Shown here: positions 33,615 to 45,127 of the stretch, one piece after another
How positions within the stretch are numbered: the first letter of the stretch is position 1
How the letters are laid out: every line of letters begins with the position of its first letter
Assembly (NCBI RefSeq): GCF_030272615.1
Contig: NC_081409.1
Coordinates: 530,322,291-530,386,290, forward strand
DNA length: 64,000 nt
Origin: Cryptomeria japonica
Taxonomy: Eukaryota > Streptophyta > Pinopsida > Cupressales > Cupressaceae
Direction of reading: 5' to 3'
The notes under the pieces: model-generated
The model's database searches: none
What the model saw: the letters and a program-made list of their open reading frames with translations, nothing else
Told to the model about the DNA's origin: nothing
Program-made: the position numbers and the translations under genes

Positions 33615-34570
33615 TATAAACACCTAAAATTAATATTTAATTAATTTAAGCCTATCAACATAATTAATTAACTTAATTGTGTTATCCTTATTCCTCTCAG
33701 AATCAATTAAATCTAATTTAATTAATCCTATCACTATTGTCCAATAATTAATTTATCAAATAAATTAATTATTCCCCTATTCTTCTAAAGTCATCTCAAT
33801 AATTATTTCCTCTAAACCCACTCAGTTAGTTAATTCTAATTAATTAACCTAGTCATGTGATTCCTACAAATCACTTTTCCTAATCCCATTAGCCTAATTA
33901 ATCCTTCTAGAATCTCTCATAATCATGCTTATCATCATATCTCAATTTTTAATTCCCACTCATATCACATCAACATTGAGTCTCTCAAAGAAATTCAAAT
34001 TTCTTTGAATCCCTCAATGCATCCTTATTTTGGAATTTTTAATTCCTCATATTTGAAATTCAAATTTCTCCCCCCTTTTTCCAAGGAATTTTATATTCCT
34101 GTTTATTTTCCCAAGGTACTCTTGATCCATGCCTTCTATCTCAAATCAATCTCAACCCTCCATAAGGAAATCAATCTTGGCCCTCCATTGGCCTCGTCCA
34201 ATCTATAAACTGCAGCCTATTCTCCTCACAAATGATCCACTTCTCATGCATTGTCATGCTGCCTATTTCTTGTCTCATCCTCTTCATAATCCTCTATCAA
34301 ATCCATCCATCTTTAATCTTTCAATCCAAATCCCATCCATAAATCTAACTTTTTGAGCACAAAGGAGATCAATCCACATCCAGATCAAGCAAGCAACACA
34401 TCAAGTGGAGCATTAAGGGGGCATCCTCATCATCCACTCAATCAAGCTCAATCTGAAGGAGAAGGTAAAATTGCAAAGGTAAAAAATGGTTTCTTGATGT
34501 TTTAGCATTTTCATGTTTATTTCATTGTGTTTTTTATCATTTGGCCTTCCATCCCATTTTCCCCTTTTCA
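33615..34570 (+). repeat. LARD-1 5' LTR
   Basis: 956 bp, TATAAACACCTAAAATTAAT.. to ..TTTTCCCCTTTTCA. The first TG is mutated to TA. It matches 40932-41869 closely with small indels. TATA box candidate TATAAA at 34204-34209. Confidence 0.93.
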
Positions 34571-34573
34571 TTC

Positions 34574-34593
34574 TGGTACACCCGGTGGGACCC
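34574..34593 (+). promoter_or_regulatory. LARD-1 primer binding site
   Basis: TGGTACACCCGGTGGGACCC, 3 bp after the 5' LTR. It starts with TGG; I could not match it to a specific tRNA with certainty. Confidence 0.55.
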
Positions 34594-34635
34594 ACGTCTC
34601 TATTTTTAATGTTTTTGTGAGTTTGAAGTGTTTTT

Positions 34636-34985
34636 AGATTATAGATTGTTGATTTAGCACGTCTGTCTGCACAATAGTGCATTCACCTCATTGGTTCAGC
34701 ACGGGCGATTCAAAATTTGAATTTTCTGGTGCCTTTTCTATAGTTTTTGGTCAATCAGCACGTCCGACTGCGAATCAACGCGCACATTTGGGAAAAAAAA
34801 TTAAAAATTCATTAAAGCTGTCAAATAGCGCGTACGTAGGCGAAACAATGCCTGCGCTCATGCAAAAATGTGTGTGCATAGTCAAAAAATCATAAAAAAC
34901 TCTAAAACAGCATGAGGGCCTCTGAATCAGCATGAGCGACTACAAAACAGCACGAGCGCCATGGGTTCAGTGTGTGAAAAAACCA
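34636..34985 (+). repeat. LARD-1 post-PBS dispersed repeats, core CAGCACGAGCG
   Basis: About eight to ten variants of an 11 bp core (TTAGCACGTCTG, CAGCACGGGCG, CAGCACGTCCG, CAACGCGCACA, TAGCGCGTACG, CAGCATGAGCG, CAGCACGAGCG) spaced 20-50 bp apart in otherwise AT-rich DNA. Small frames across it are not credible genes. Confidence 0.55.
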
Positions 34986-36399
34986 TTTTTCATAAAACGG
35001 GCATAACTTTTTTCTCGGGTGTCAGATTTTGAAAATTCAAAATGTGTTGGAAAGGGGATTAAGAGATATAAAATGGGTTGTCTTTATATTTTTCATATAT
35101 ATTTTTAAAAATTATTTTAACATGTGCAAATTCAATCCTTCTTTTTGAACTTTAGATCTCCATATTTTTAGCATATAAAATTAGTTTTTATCAAACTTTT
35201 TTTTGAAACTACTTAGAAAATCATAAGGAAAATAATTTTGGAAATCTTTTTGGGGCTGATAATCTTTTTTTTGTAGCTTCTTTTCTTTTGAATGCTAAAG
35301 ATCGATTATCACAAAACTATTAATCGATTAGTTTTGCAGGTTGCCTAAGGAGATACAAGCAAACATTGTGTCCTTTTAATCATTTTCTTAGGCACCTAGG
35401 TCTAATTAGGGGGAAAAATAATCTTGTATTGAAGAGTGAAAGGGTAGGAGAGTATGCTCTTTCCTATCTAGGCAATCAGAAATCTAGACCCCTTTGGTCT
35501 TTTCTAAGTTTATTGCTTGTGTTACCCTTAGCGGGCCTGCCCTTCCAACTTGCTCTTTGAGAAGGTAAGAGGGGAATGACCCAAGTGAGTACACCTAGAC
35601 CTGGGGTTCCCAACTCACTATAATAAATAGGCCATTGATGATGAAAGTGTCAATGGTTGGGGCTATATGAGAGTTCACTCTCACATTGGGTGCTTAGTAG
35701 GATCCTAGAGATCTCAATCACGCTTGCGTGACTACTAAGTTCTTGGTGCTTCGTTGGGCTATAGGCCTCAATTGCACTTGCACAACTTTGAAGGGTAGCT
35801 CCTAATAGGAAGCCATACTAAACACCTTGTGCATAGTGGCCAAACAACTTCTAGTCATTGGTGCAAGAGGTCGGACCTCTGAAGCTGCCCATATTTTTAC
35901 GGCCCTTAGTAGAGACACAAAGTTCACCATGAGGATTTTTCATGGGAATTGATGATTGGCTGCCCTGGAGAAGGGAGTATCATGGAGGGGAGCCAGTGGG
36001 GTCAAGCATCTAAGTGTCCACTCTAGGTAAGTGTAGCTAGGAAACCAATTGGGATCCATTGACTATTGTCCTTACTCGCCATAGGATATGTTGTGAAGGA
36101 GAATGAGTGTCTTTTGAGTCTAACTTCTTTTTACCATCATGTTCTCTTTACTTGACATCTCTTGCCAAGTCCATCCCCCACAAACAATCAATCATCCCTC
36201 TTTCCAAATTCCATCTTTTCATCATTAAATCTTTAATCCATTTCTATCTATCCAAGAAATTCTCCAATCCCCAATCCACTTTCATCCATTCAAATAGTCA
36301 TCCTTCCTCAACCAATATTTTTGTCCAAATCATTCATCTGACTTTGGGTAGCCTCCCCCTTAATTATTCCTTCTATCTATCCATTCTTCCATAATCATT
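34986..36399 (+). other. LARD-1 leader
   Basis: Non-coding 1.4 kb. 35330-35900 is richer in GC and matches the Gypsy-1 leader (minus strand, 5900-6460): GACCCAAGTGAGTACACCTAG, CTCACTATAATAAATAGGCC, TCTCAATCACGCTTGCG, GGGCTATAGGCCTCAATTGC. No credible ORF. Confidence 0.55.
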
Positions 36400-36960
36400 C
36401 CCCCTCTAATCCAATCAAATCTCCAAAATTCCAATCAATCAAATCCATCCATCTTCCTAATCCGGTTATCCAATCCTTTATCAAGCAATCCTTTAATCCA
36501 AATCAAATCCACTCAAACCAAATCTAATCCAAATCAAATCCAATCCAAATCAAATCCAATCCAAATTCAATCAAACAAAGTCCTAATCCAAGGACTAATC
36601 CAATCCAATTCAATCCAATCCAATCAATCAATCATCCAATCAAATCAAGTCCTAATCCAAGGACTCATCCAAATCTAATCCAATCTAATCCAATCCAATC
36701 TGTTAATCCAAATAAAATACAATCTAATCCAATCCAATCCAATCCAAATCCAAATCCAATCAAGTCCTAATCAAAGGACCAATCCAATCAAGTCCTAATC
36801 CAAGGACCAATCCAATCAAGCCAAGTCCTAATCCAAGGACCAATCAAATCACGTCCTAATAAAAGGACCAATCCAATCAAGTCCTAATTCAAGGACCAAT
36901 CCAATCAAACCAATTCCAATGCAAATCAAATCCAATCCAAACCAAATCAACTCTAATCCA
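36400..36960 (+). repeat. LARD-1 AATCC-rich spacer with AAGTCCTAATCCAAGGACC units
   Basis: A low-complexity run built on AATCCAATC, containing about seven copies of AAGTCCTAATCCAAGGACC (first near 36573, last near 36890). Each copy has a small inverted repeat GTCCT..AGGAC. Likely slippage-expanded. Confidence 0.75.
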
Positions 36961-37070
36961 TCATCATTCTAGGACAAGTCCTAATCCTCATCTTCATTTA
37001 ACATCATCTTCATAATCTTTCCCCTCCAAAACATATTCATCCAATTCCAATCTATTCCTTCAATCTCAAC

Positions 37071-39363
37071 ATGACTACCCAAAATTTCAAAGCTTGGTAT
37101 GAGAAGATGCTCATGGAAATTCATGAACCTACCTACCAAATTAATCCCATGATCACCCACTCACCTATCATACCTTCATCCATCTCATCTCAACACATTA
37201 CACCCAATCCCAATCTATACCATATCTCTTATCCTTCCTCTACCTTCGACAAGGGAAATCCATCTTATTCCCCATCCATATCTCCATCTTATTCCCCATC
37301 CATATCTCCATATTATCCCTCATCCACATACTCCTCTAATCCAATATATATACCTCCATCTCCTCCCCATCTACATCCCAATCCCCATCCTTCTACAATG
37401 CATTCATTACCTCTACTCCCCATCCGAATCCTTTACTCCATATTCTTCCAATCTTTAATCCTAATTCCCCAATCCATTATCCTAATCCTCCATCCAATCC
37501 CAATCCTCCATCTAGTCCTAATCCTCCAAAATCCATATTGTCCACGTCCTCCAAATTCATCATCCATATTCTTATCCAAGACATGCTAGCAAAGGAGACA
37601 AAATCCTCACCTCAAAGCAAAGTGGCCAAGTCTCCTCAAGTCCTCCATCCACCCCAATCACCTCCACCTCAAAACAAATCCCAATCCCCCACACTTCATG
37701 ATACTCCCATTTCCCCATCTACTCACATCAAAGCTTCCATATCTTCTTCCATCACACAATCCCTGCAACTCCCAACATGTTAAAAGCTTGTTCCAAAGCA
37801 TGCTAGCATAGAAACCTCTTCATCTCATGAGGCATCTCCCTCCACTCCATCTAATGATCCCATCCCCTCCACTTCCTCTCATGATCATATGATTCCTCTA
37901 TCATCACATGATCCTCTTCCATCTCATGATCCAATCACCCCTCCCACTCCACCTCATGATACCCTCCCTAGTCAAGATCAAAGTATCCCTTCATCTCCAT
38001 GTCATGATCCCAATCCATCTAGAGATCCTAATCTTTATTCCATATCTCATCCCCCTCAAAATGGACTCACATCTTGTTTTTGAAATAATAAGGGTCCTCA
38101 AGATAATGCTCAAGATGTTGGTACATCCTCTATTCCTCCTAAATCCAAATTTCCCTCATATAAATCCAAATCTCATTATCCCTCATCTTCCATATCCATT
38201 TTGGGATCCTATGTTCCAAAGTTAAACCCTTCATTCCTTCTATCCATCCATTTTGGGCCCCTATGTTCCGATGCTCAATCCTCCATCTCTTCCATCCATA
38301 TTGGGTCCTTACATCCCCCCATACACCACTCCATCACCTCAAATAATCCCTATGCAAGATCAACAAAGGCACACATCCTTTGATGCCTCCCAACACTCTC
38401 TTTCCACCATCCCATCTATAAAATCCATCAATCCTGCATCCTCATGCACCCATCCCATTGCTATTGGAAGCAATTTGGATGCCCAATCTAAAAAGCATAA
38501 AGCTCAAAATCCACAAAAATCAAAGGATAAAAATGTCCCCTCAAAATGACATTCTCAAAACAAAAATATGATCCGAAAGAAAGAAAAATCAAAAAGGCCA
38601 CAAAGGCCACAAAAGAAAAAAAAAAAATCTATGTGGATTCCCAAAGAAGCAATGCATCCCAAAGTAAAATCAAAATTGGCATCCAAACTTGCTAATCCAA
38701 AAGCTCCATCCATTCATAAGTCCTCCAATCCTCCATCTAGCACTCCTCCATCTTCAAAATCCATTTTGGGTCCTTATGTCCCAAAATTTACCATCGCAAC
38801 TCCATCATCCTCTTCTTCTATTTTGGGTCGTCATTTCCCAAAATCTACACTTTATGCCCCATCTAATTCAAAACACTCTCCCCCACTACTCCACCACCCT
38901 TCAAGATGTGTGCCAATTTGGATCTTCCACAAATTCTTCAAAACCCCATCCATTATCCACCATCCACTTTTCACAATCCCATTCCGTTAGTCCAATCCTT
39001 TCCAAATCTTTATCTTCCATCCCCTATCCATTTCATCTCCCCAATTATTGTTACCAACAACTATGAGCATAGCAATACTAAGGGATACCATCTATGTAAC
39101 TATGTTCTTGAGTCCTCCCTTCCTCCTTCATGCATCCACTATCTTCCATATCCACTTATCCTTATCCTTCTCCATCCAAACTATTCCAAAAATTCAAAAA
39201 TTCAAAAAAATCAAAAAAATCAAGAAAAATACAAACAAACAAAAAAAAAATCAAAAAAGAAAAAAGTAAAGAAAAATCATTTCATCCAATGGTGAAAACC
39301 ACTTCTTTTGGTGCCTTGGGTAAGTACCATGATGAAAACTTGGTAATCAAGCATCATGTGTAA
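37071..39363 (+). pseudogene. LARD-1 Ser/Pro-rich ORF, broken
   Basis: No enzymatic family recognised. It begins about MTTQNFKAWYEKMLMEIHEP (37071), then Ser/Pro/Tyr/His-rich sequence with SHDPLPSHDP-type repeats (37889-38083), SISILGSYVPK (about 38190), MQDQQRHTSFDASQHS, SNLDAQSKKHKAQNPQ, a basic KRPQRPQKKKKKSMWIPKE stretch (38590-38650), SILGPYVPKF and HHPSRCVPIWIF (38890-38930). Frameshifts and stops break it in at least four places. LARD-2 carries the same motifs in the same order on its coding strand, so these are remnants of a real gene. A role as a gag-like structural protein is only a guess. The last 60 codons are Lys/Asn low complexity. Confidence 0.65.
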
Positions 39364-40884
39364 TCCCCTCATCCCCTTGCACTCTATACTTGGGGGCAAG
39401 CTTCATCCACATATTCCTCCCATCCATCTACATCATATCTAAGTCCATTCTCCTTTCCTATCTTTTATCTTGACTATCCTATCCATATCCTCCATCTCAT
39501 GTCCCTCATCCTATCAAAATGAATCCCCCATTCCTATCTTTTGTCTTAACCATATAGACCCAAAATAATGTATATGCATGCATTCTTTGGAGAACACAAG
39601 CCTTAAATCCTCTACCATCCATATGAATTACACATTATCCTTCAAACTCATACATCTTTATCCACCATCTGTGCATCCTTAATTCCACTACCTCTAGTGT
39701 GGGGCATTGCACTCCTTTGCAACATAGGCCTTGGGTCTCCATCACCCTACCCTCCAGTCCTCCATATCCTATACATATCCATCCACTCAATCCATCTATC
39801 TCCTATCCAAACAATAACTCCCTCCTTCCATTCATCCATCCTCTTACTAATCCTTGGTTCTCCCTTGTCATTGGTTCCATTCAATCAAATCCTATCCACC
39901 CATCCACCCCATCCAATCCTATCTTATCCAGTCATATTCTCCATCCCCAATCCAATCCTATTCAATCATCCATCCCCCTTTTTCATCCTATCTAATCATT
40001 TATCCTTCTTCCAATCAATCCATCAAACTGAGCTTTCCCCATCTACCTAAGCTCGCACTGACTTGTGCCTAATCCAAGCACCCATCCATACTACACTAAT
40101 AAAATCCAAGTGGAAATCCTCTCATCTGCAGACCTCGTGCATCCAACTTGTCTTTTGTCATCCATCAATCAATCCATCACCCTGCCATCAGGATGTATCC
40201 TTCTCGAGTCTGGCAATTTATCCAAATCCATGTCCTACTCTTGGCAAGAGATGTCAGTTGGTCATGTGCATGTTGTTTACATGATTGAGCTTTTCCCTTT
40301 GTTTCCATCTTGTGTCCCAGAACTATACTTGTTCAGGACTCCCTTGATCATCCTATATCTTGGTATGTCTTGGCTGGTGTATAATGGGGCATAGTTTTCA
40401 TGGCATGGTGTGTTTGAAGGTCTTTCTTGTACAAACTGACAACCCTGCATTAGTGTTTATCAACACTTGCATGATTGTGTGCAAGGCATTCTTTTTTGAC
40501 TGAGTGTCAATCCACACCTCGGATCTTCATATCATCCTGGTTCTTATAATCAGTGGTGTAGACTATCCATGGAAATATCAAATCTAGGTTTTCTCTCTAT
40601 ACTTGCTCAATAAGAAATCCAATCCATTTATCATTTCTTTGTCTCATTTCATTCACAACACTCAAACCCATCCTAGTTCCCTCTTTCATTATCTTCATCC
40701 TTTCATCACTTATTCTCCTAATTCATTTCGAGAGCACACCTGTGTTCTTCAAACTCGCATGTCCTCTTGAGGGGGCATACCACTGCTTCCTCATCATCCT
40801 TCCTCGTCATCATTCTTCCTGATCTCATGACTGGGGCATCATGCTACTAGTCCTAGTCCTTTTCTTCTACTATGTTTTTTTCTT
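39364..40884 (+). other. LARD-1 3' non-coding region
   Basis: C/T-rich, ATCC-rich sequence with no motif seen in any frame; small frames at 39697-40394 are low complexity. CTTGGGGGCAAGCTTCATCC (39389) and CATACTTGGGG-like stretches recall 3' regions of Tat-type elements. Confidence 0.4.
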
Positions 40885-40931
40885 CTTTGATATAACATCA
40901 TTTCACGATGCTATATCAAAGAGGGGCAAAA
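40885..40931 (+). promoter_or_regulatory. LARD-1 polypurine tract with overlapping hairpin
   Basis: PPT AAAGAGGGGCAAAA (40918-40931) abuts the 3' LTR. Immediately before and into it, CTTTGATATAACATC (40885-40899) and GATGCTATATCAAAG (40907-40921) form a 15 bp stem with one G:T or A:C position and a 7 base loop. Confidence 0.75.
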
Positions 40932-41869
40932 TGTAGACACCTAAAATTAATATTTAATTAATTTAAGCCTATCAACATAATTAATTAACTTAATTGTGTT
41001 ATCCTTATTCCTCTCAGAAATAATTAAATCTAATTTAATTAATCTTGTCACTATTGTCCAATAATTAATTATTCCTGTATTCTTCTAAAGTCATCTCAAT
41101 AATTATTTCCTCTAAACCCACTCAGATAATTAATTCTAATTAATTAACCTAGTCATGTGATTCCTACAAATCACTTTTCCTAATCCCATTAGCCTAATTA
41201 ATCCTTCTAGAATCTCTCATAATCACGCTTATCGTTATCTCTCAATTTTTAATTCCCACTCATGTCACATCAACATTGAGTCTCTCAAAGAAATTCAAAT
41301 TTCTTTGAATCCCTCAATGCATCCTTATTTTGGAATTTTTAATTCCTCATATTTGAAATTCAAATTGCTCCCCCCTTTTTCCAAGGAATTTTATATCCCT
41401 GTGTATTTTCACAAGGAACCCTTGATCCATGCCTTTTATCTCAAATTAATCTCAACCCTCCATAAGGAAATCAATCTTGGCCCTCCATTGGCCTCCTCCA
41501 ATCTATAAATTCGAGCCTATTCTCCTCACAAATGATCCACTTCTCATGCATTGTCATGTTGCCTATTTCTTCTCTCATCCTCTTCATAATCCTCTATCAA
41601 ATCCATCCATCCTTAATCTTTCAATCCAAATCCAATCCATCAATTTCTCTTGTTGAGCACAAAGGAGATCAATCCACATCTAGATCAAGCAAGTAGCACA
41701 TCAAGTGGAGCATCAAGGGCACATCCTCATCATCCACTCAGTCAAGCTCAATCCGAAGGAGAAGGTAAAATAGCAAAGGTACAAATGGTTTCTTGATATT
41801 TTAGCATTTTCATGTTTACTTCATTGTGTTTTTGATCATTTGACCTTCCATCCCATTTTCCCCTCTTCA
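40932..41869 (+). repeat. LARD-1 3' LTR
   Basis: 938 bp, TGTAGACACCTAAAATTAAT.. to ..TTTTCCCCTCTTCA. Near-identical layout to 33615-34570, lacking about 18 bp near 41070. Confidence 0.93.
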
Positions 41870-41874
41870 CTTTC

Positions 41875-44800
41875 ATATGTCCACTTTGAAACACAAGGCC
41901 ATCAATAGAATATCTCAGCTTAAAGTCAATGATAGAACTATTGAAGATGAAGATTCTATGAGGAAGACAGCCCTGGAGTTCTTCTCCAACCTCTTGACTA
42001 AGGATCAGAACTTGGATCTTCAGGCTCAAAAGGACCTTACAGACTGTATCCCCTCTATCTTGGATGCTGATCAAAATTCCTATCTTACTGCTATACCATC
42101 CAATGATGAGATTCTGAAATCTGTCAACTCTTTTGAAGGTAACAAGGCCCCAGCCTCAGATGGTTTCCCTATGTTCTTTTTTCAAATGTATTGGCATATT
42201 GTTGGAAGTGATGTGTCTAGTGTTGTGAAAGAATTCTTTGGTGCGAGGATAATTTTGAAAGAACTGAATCGTACTTTCATTGCTCTTATTCCCAAGAAGA
42301 TGGGTACTGATTCCATGGATCTTTTTTGACCTATCAGCCTATGCAACTCTTTGTACAATATCATTTCAAAGGTTTTGACCTCTAGAATCTTGACTCTTCT
42401 CCCCTCTATCATTTCTCCCTATCAAAGTGGCTTCATCCCAAGGAGACAAATTTTGGATTCGATAATCACGGTCCATGAAAACATTCACTCTCTCTCTAGT
42501 GCTAAAAAAGAAGGATTCCTCTTGAAGCTTGACTTATCTAAAGCCTATGATAGAGTTGACTAGGGCTTTATGATGGATGTTTTGTCCACTCTAGAAGTAT
42601 CTGTCTTATTATGCAATTTGTATCCTCTTCTTCTTTTTCTATTTTGATCAATGGGTCTCCTTCCCCCTTTCTCAAATCCTCAAGGGGTCTCAGACAGGGG
42701 GACCCTCTATCCCCGGTTCTTTTCATTATCATGGCAGAATGTTTGGGAAGATTTATTGGTAAACTTGTTGAGAAGGGAGAGGTTTGTGGGCTGAAACCTT
42801 CATCGGCGCACCATGTTTTCTCCCATCAGAAATTTGTGGATGACTTTATTATTATGGGGAACTCTTTAGTGAAAGATTCTAGGAGCTTAAAGAAATCTTT
42901 GGACAATTATGGGATAGCTACTGGTTAATTGATAAATTGGTCTAAAAGTTTTGTCTATTTCATAAACACTCTGAAAAGAAGATAGATAAAGATTAGTAAC
43001 ATTTTGGGATGCCAATTGGGAACCTTCCCACTTCCTATCTTGGGCTCCCTTTATATCAAGTTCCACTTGATACTTTCTGGGATGCTCTTGTGGATAAATT
43101 TCATAGGAAATTAGCTGGATGGAAAGGCTTTCTGCTCAACCAAGCTAGTAAGGTCCAGCTTTTGAAATCTACTCTTCAAAGTATTCCTCTTTATGCCATG
43201 AGTCTTTTTAGAATCCCTGCCAAGTTTGCAGAGGCTATTGAAAAAATTCAAAGAACTTTTTTGTGGACAAGGGTTGAGGAAAAGAAGAGAATGAATTTGA
43301 TTGCATGGGATAAGGTTTGTAAACCTATAAGAAAGAGAGGACTAGGCCTTAGAATAATTAGAGACATGAATGAGTTTCTCATGGCTAAGCAGATATGGAG
43401 AGGTTATAACATTGAGGGAGAATGGAAATTGATATGGGATAATGAGTATAAAAGACAATTCCCAACCCTTCAAAGTTTCCTCAATGCTGAAGATATCCCC
43501 ATTGGTTCTAACATTTGAAAAAATGTTACAAGAACTAGAGATCTAATTGCTAAAGGTGTGAAATGGAAGGTGGGGAAAGGTAACCTCATTAAATTCTGGG
43601 AAGACTCTTGGTTGTTTGACTCCCTGTTGAGTGAAAGTCCTGATTGGGGCAACTTTTAGGATCAGTGTAAGGAAAAATATGGTACTATGGTGGGTGACTA
43701 CTGGAATGTTGGACAGTGGAAGGAATTATCCCCAGTTGATCCCTCCCTTGGTAATCTAAACAAAATTATGAATTCTATGGTGGTGGTGGATGATGATGAC
43801 CAGCTAATCTAGAAACTTACTACAAATGGTAAATTTTCTGTCGCCTCTCTCTATAATCAGCAATTCTCTAATCTAGAGAGTCATTGTTGGGCTAAGACTT
43901 GGGTGAAAGGCCTTATTCCCAAAATTAATATTTTTTTCTGGACTGTCCTTCAAAATAAAATTTTGACAATTGATAATCTCAAAACTAGAGGATTTTTTAT
44001 GCTTAGTGTTTGTCTTCTTTGTTTCTAGAATGAGGAAACCATTAATCTTGTTCTTCCATTGTCTCTTCTCTGCTGACATCTAGGCTAGATGTCTGGATAA
44101 CTTCAATATCAGTTGGGTCTTTCCAGAATTTGTCCAAGATGTTTTTAATTCCTAGCATCACCCTTCAAGGAATAAGTCTATAATTATGTTATGGAGATTG
44201 GCTTTACCTCATATTTGCTGGGGAATATGGAAAGAGAGAAATGAAAGTGTTAAGAGATAAGGCATCAAAACCTCAAATAATTTTTGAGAAAATCAAATGA
44301 CACATGGTGGAGAATATCTACATCATAGGTGGAATAGCCAACCCCAAAGATCAGGATGATCATATCATTTTTAGGAATTGGAGATTAAAGGGAAGTTGCA
44401 TATTTCAGGCTAACCCTAGAGAAGATGTGAAATGGGAAAGCCCTCCTCATGGATGGATGAAAATTAACTTGGATGGCGCTTCCAAGGGTAACCCTGGCAA
44501 TGCAGGGTGTGGTGTGGTTTTAAGGGATGAATGGGGAAAATGCAAAACCATTAAATGTATTTCTATTGGTAGTCAAACTAATCATGTTGTTGAGGCCATT
44601 GCTTCTTATCATGGGCTGGTTCTAGCTAAGGAAGCCAATTGTACCAGATTTTGGTGTGAAGGTGACTCTTTGAATATTATAAATTGTTTGAATAATGTTT
44701 TTCTGCCCTCTTGGTCTATACACAATGCAATCAAAGTTGTGAAGGAAATTAGTGAAACCTTTGATATGTGTGTTTTCACAGATGTTTATAGGGAAGCTAA

Positions 44801-44918
44801 CACATGTGCTGACTGGGCTTCCAACCTGGCCTGTCATTTTGAGAAAATCATTACCATTTATGGTGAGAGTAATCTTGCATGTGAGGTGAAATCCTTGTTT
44901 GAATTGGACCGTATCTAG
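41875..44918 (+). pseudogene. LINE-B ORF2 part 2: RT, zf-RVT, RNase H
   Basis: Resumes at HMSTLKHKAINRISQLKV. RT: NKAPASDGFPMFFFQ (42145), the R of the F-R-P-I-S-L motif turned to TGA (42327), LKLDLSKAYDRVD (42520), then TAG at 42561 where LINE-A has Trp, SSRGLRQGDPLSP (42680) and FVDD (42833-42844). Thumb YLGLPL..WKGFLLNQASK (43030-43150). zf-RVT at 43880-44100 is interrupted by several stops. RNase H (44455-44860): MKINLDGASKGNPG, VVEAIASYHGL, CEGDSLNI, YREANTCADWAS. It keeps the acidic residues and is open from 44304 to 44918. Other Trp-to-TAG changes at 43810 and 44153. Confidence 0.92.
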
Positions 44919-45127
44919 ATGAAGCAACATGGTATCATTAATCATAATTATTAATGCCTTTCCCCCTTTTTTTGATGATTGATCATAGTAGCGGGGTTGA
45001 TTATTTATTTAATAGTCATATCATATTAACAGGGCACAGATTCTGGGTTGTTTTTCAGAGCAATAATAGAAACCAGAGAGGAAATATCAGAGCTGAGATT
45101 AGGAATTCCATTGATTTTGAGGGAAAT

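Larger units (their letters stand above)
33615..41869 (+). mobile_element. LARD-1: 8.26 kb non-autonomous LTR retrotransposon
   Basis: Two LTRs (33615-34570 and 40932-41869) flanked by the 5 bp TSD CTTTC (33610-33614, 41870-41874) inside LINE-B ORF2. PBS at 34574, post-PBS repeats, leader (35330-36090), repeat spacer (36400-36960), a broken Ser/Pro-rich ORF (37071-39300) and PPT at 40918-40931. No gag knuckle, protease, RT, RNase H or integrase is visible in 6.4 kb, so it depends on another element. The ORF is shared with LARD-2 and the leader with Gypsy-1. Confidence 0.9.

Noticed and set aside
39697-40394. Overlapping plus-strand frames up to 117 codons
   Set aside because: Composed of Ser/Pro/Ile/His from ATCC-rich low complexity, without counterpart in LARD-2.
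44954-45127. Upstream in-frame ATG as the start of LINE-B ORF3
   Set aside because: Homology with LINE-A begins at the MGGN start (45128); the upstream part has no counterpart in LINE-A.
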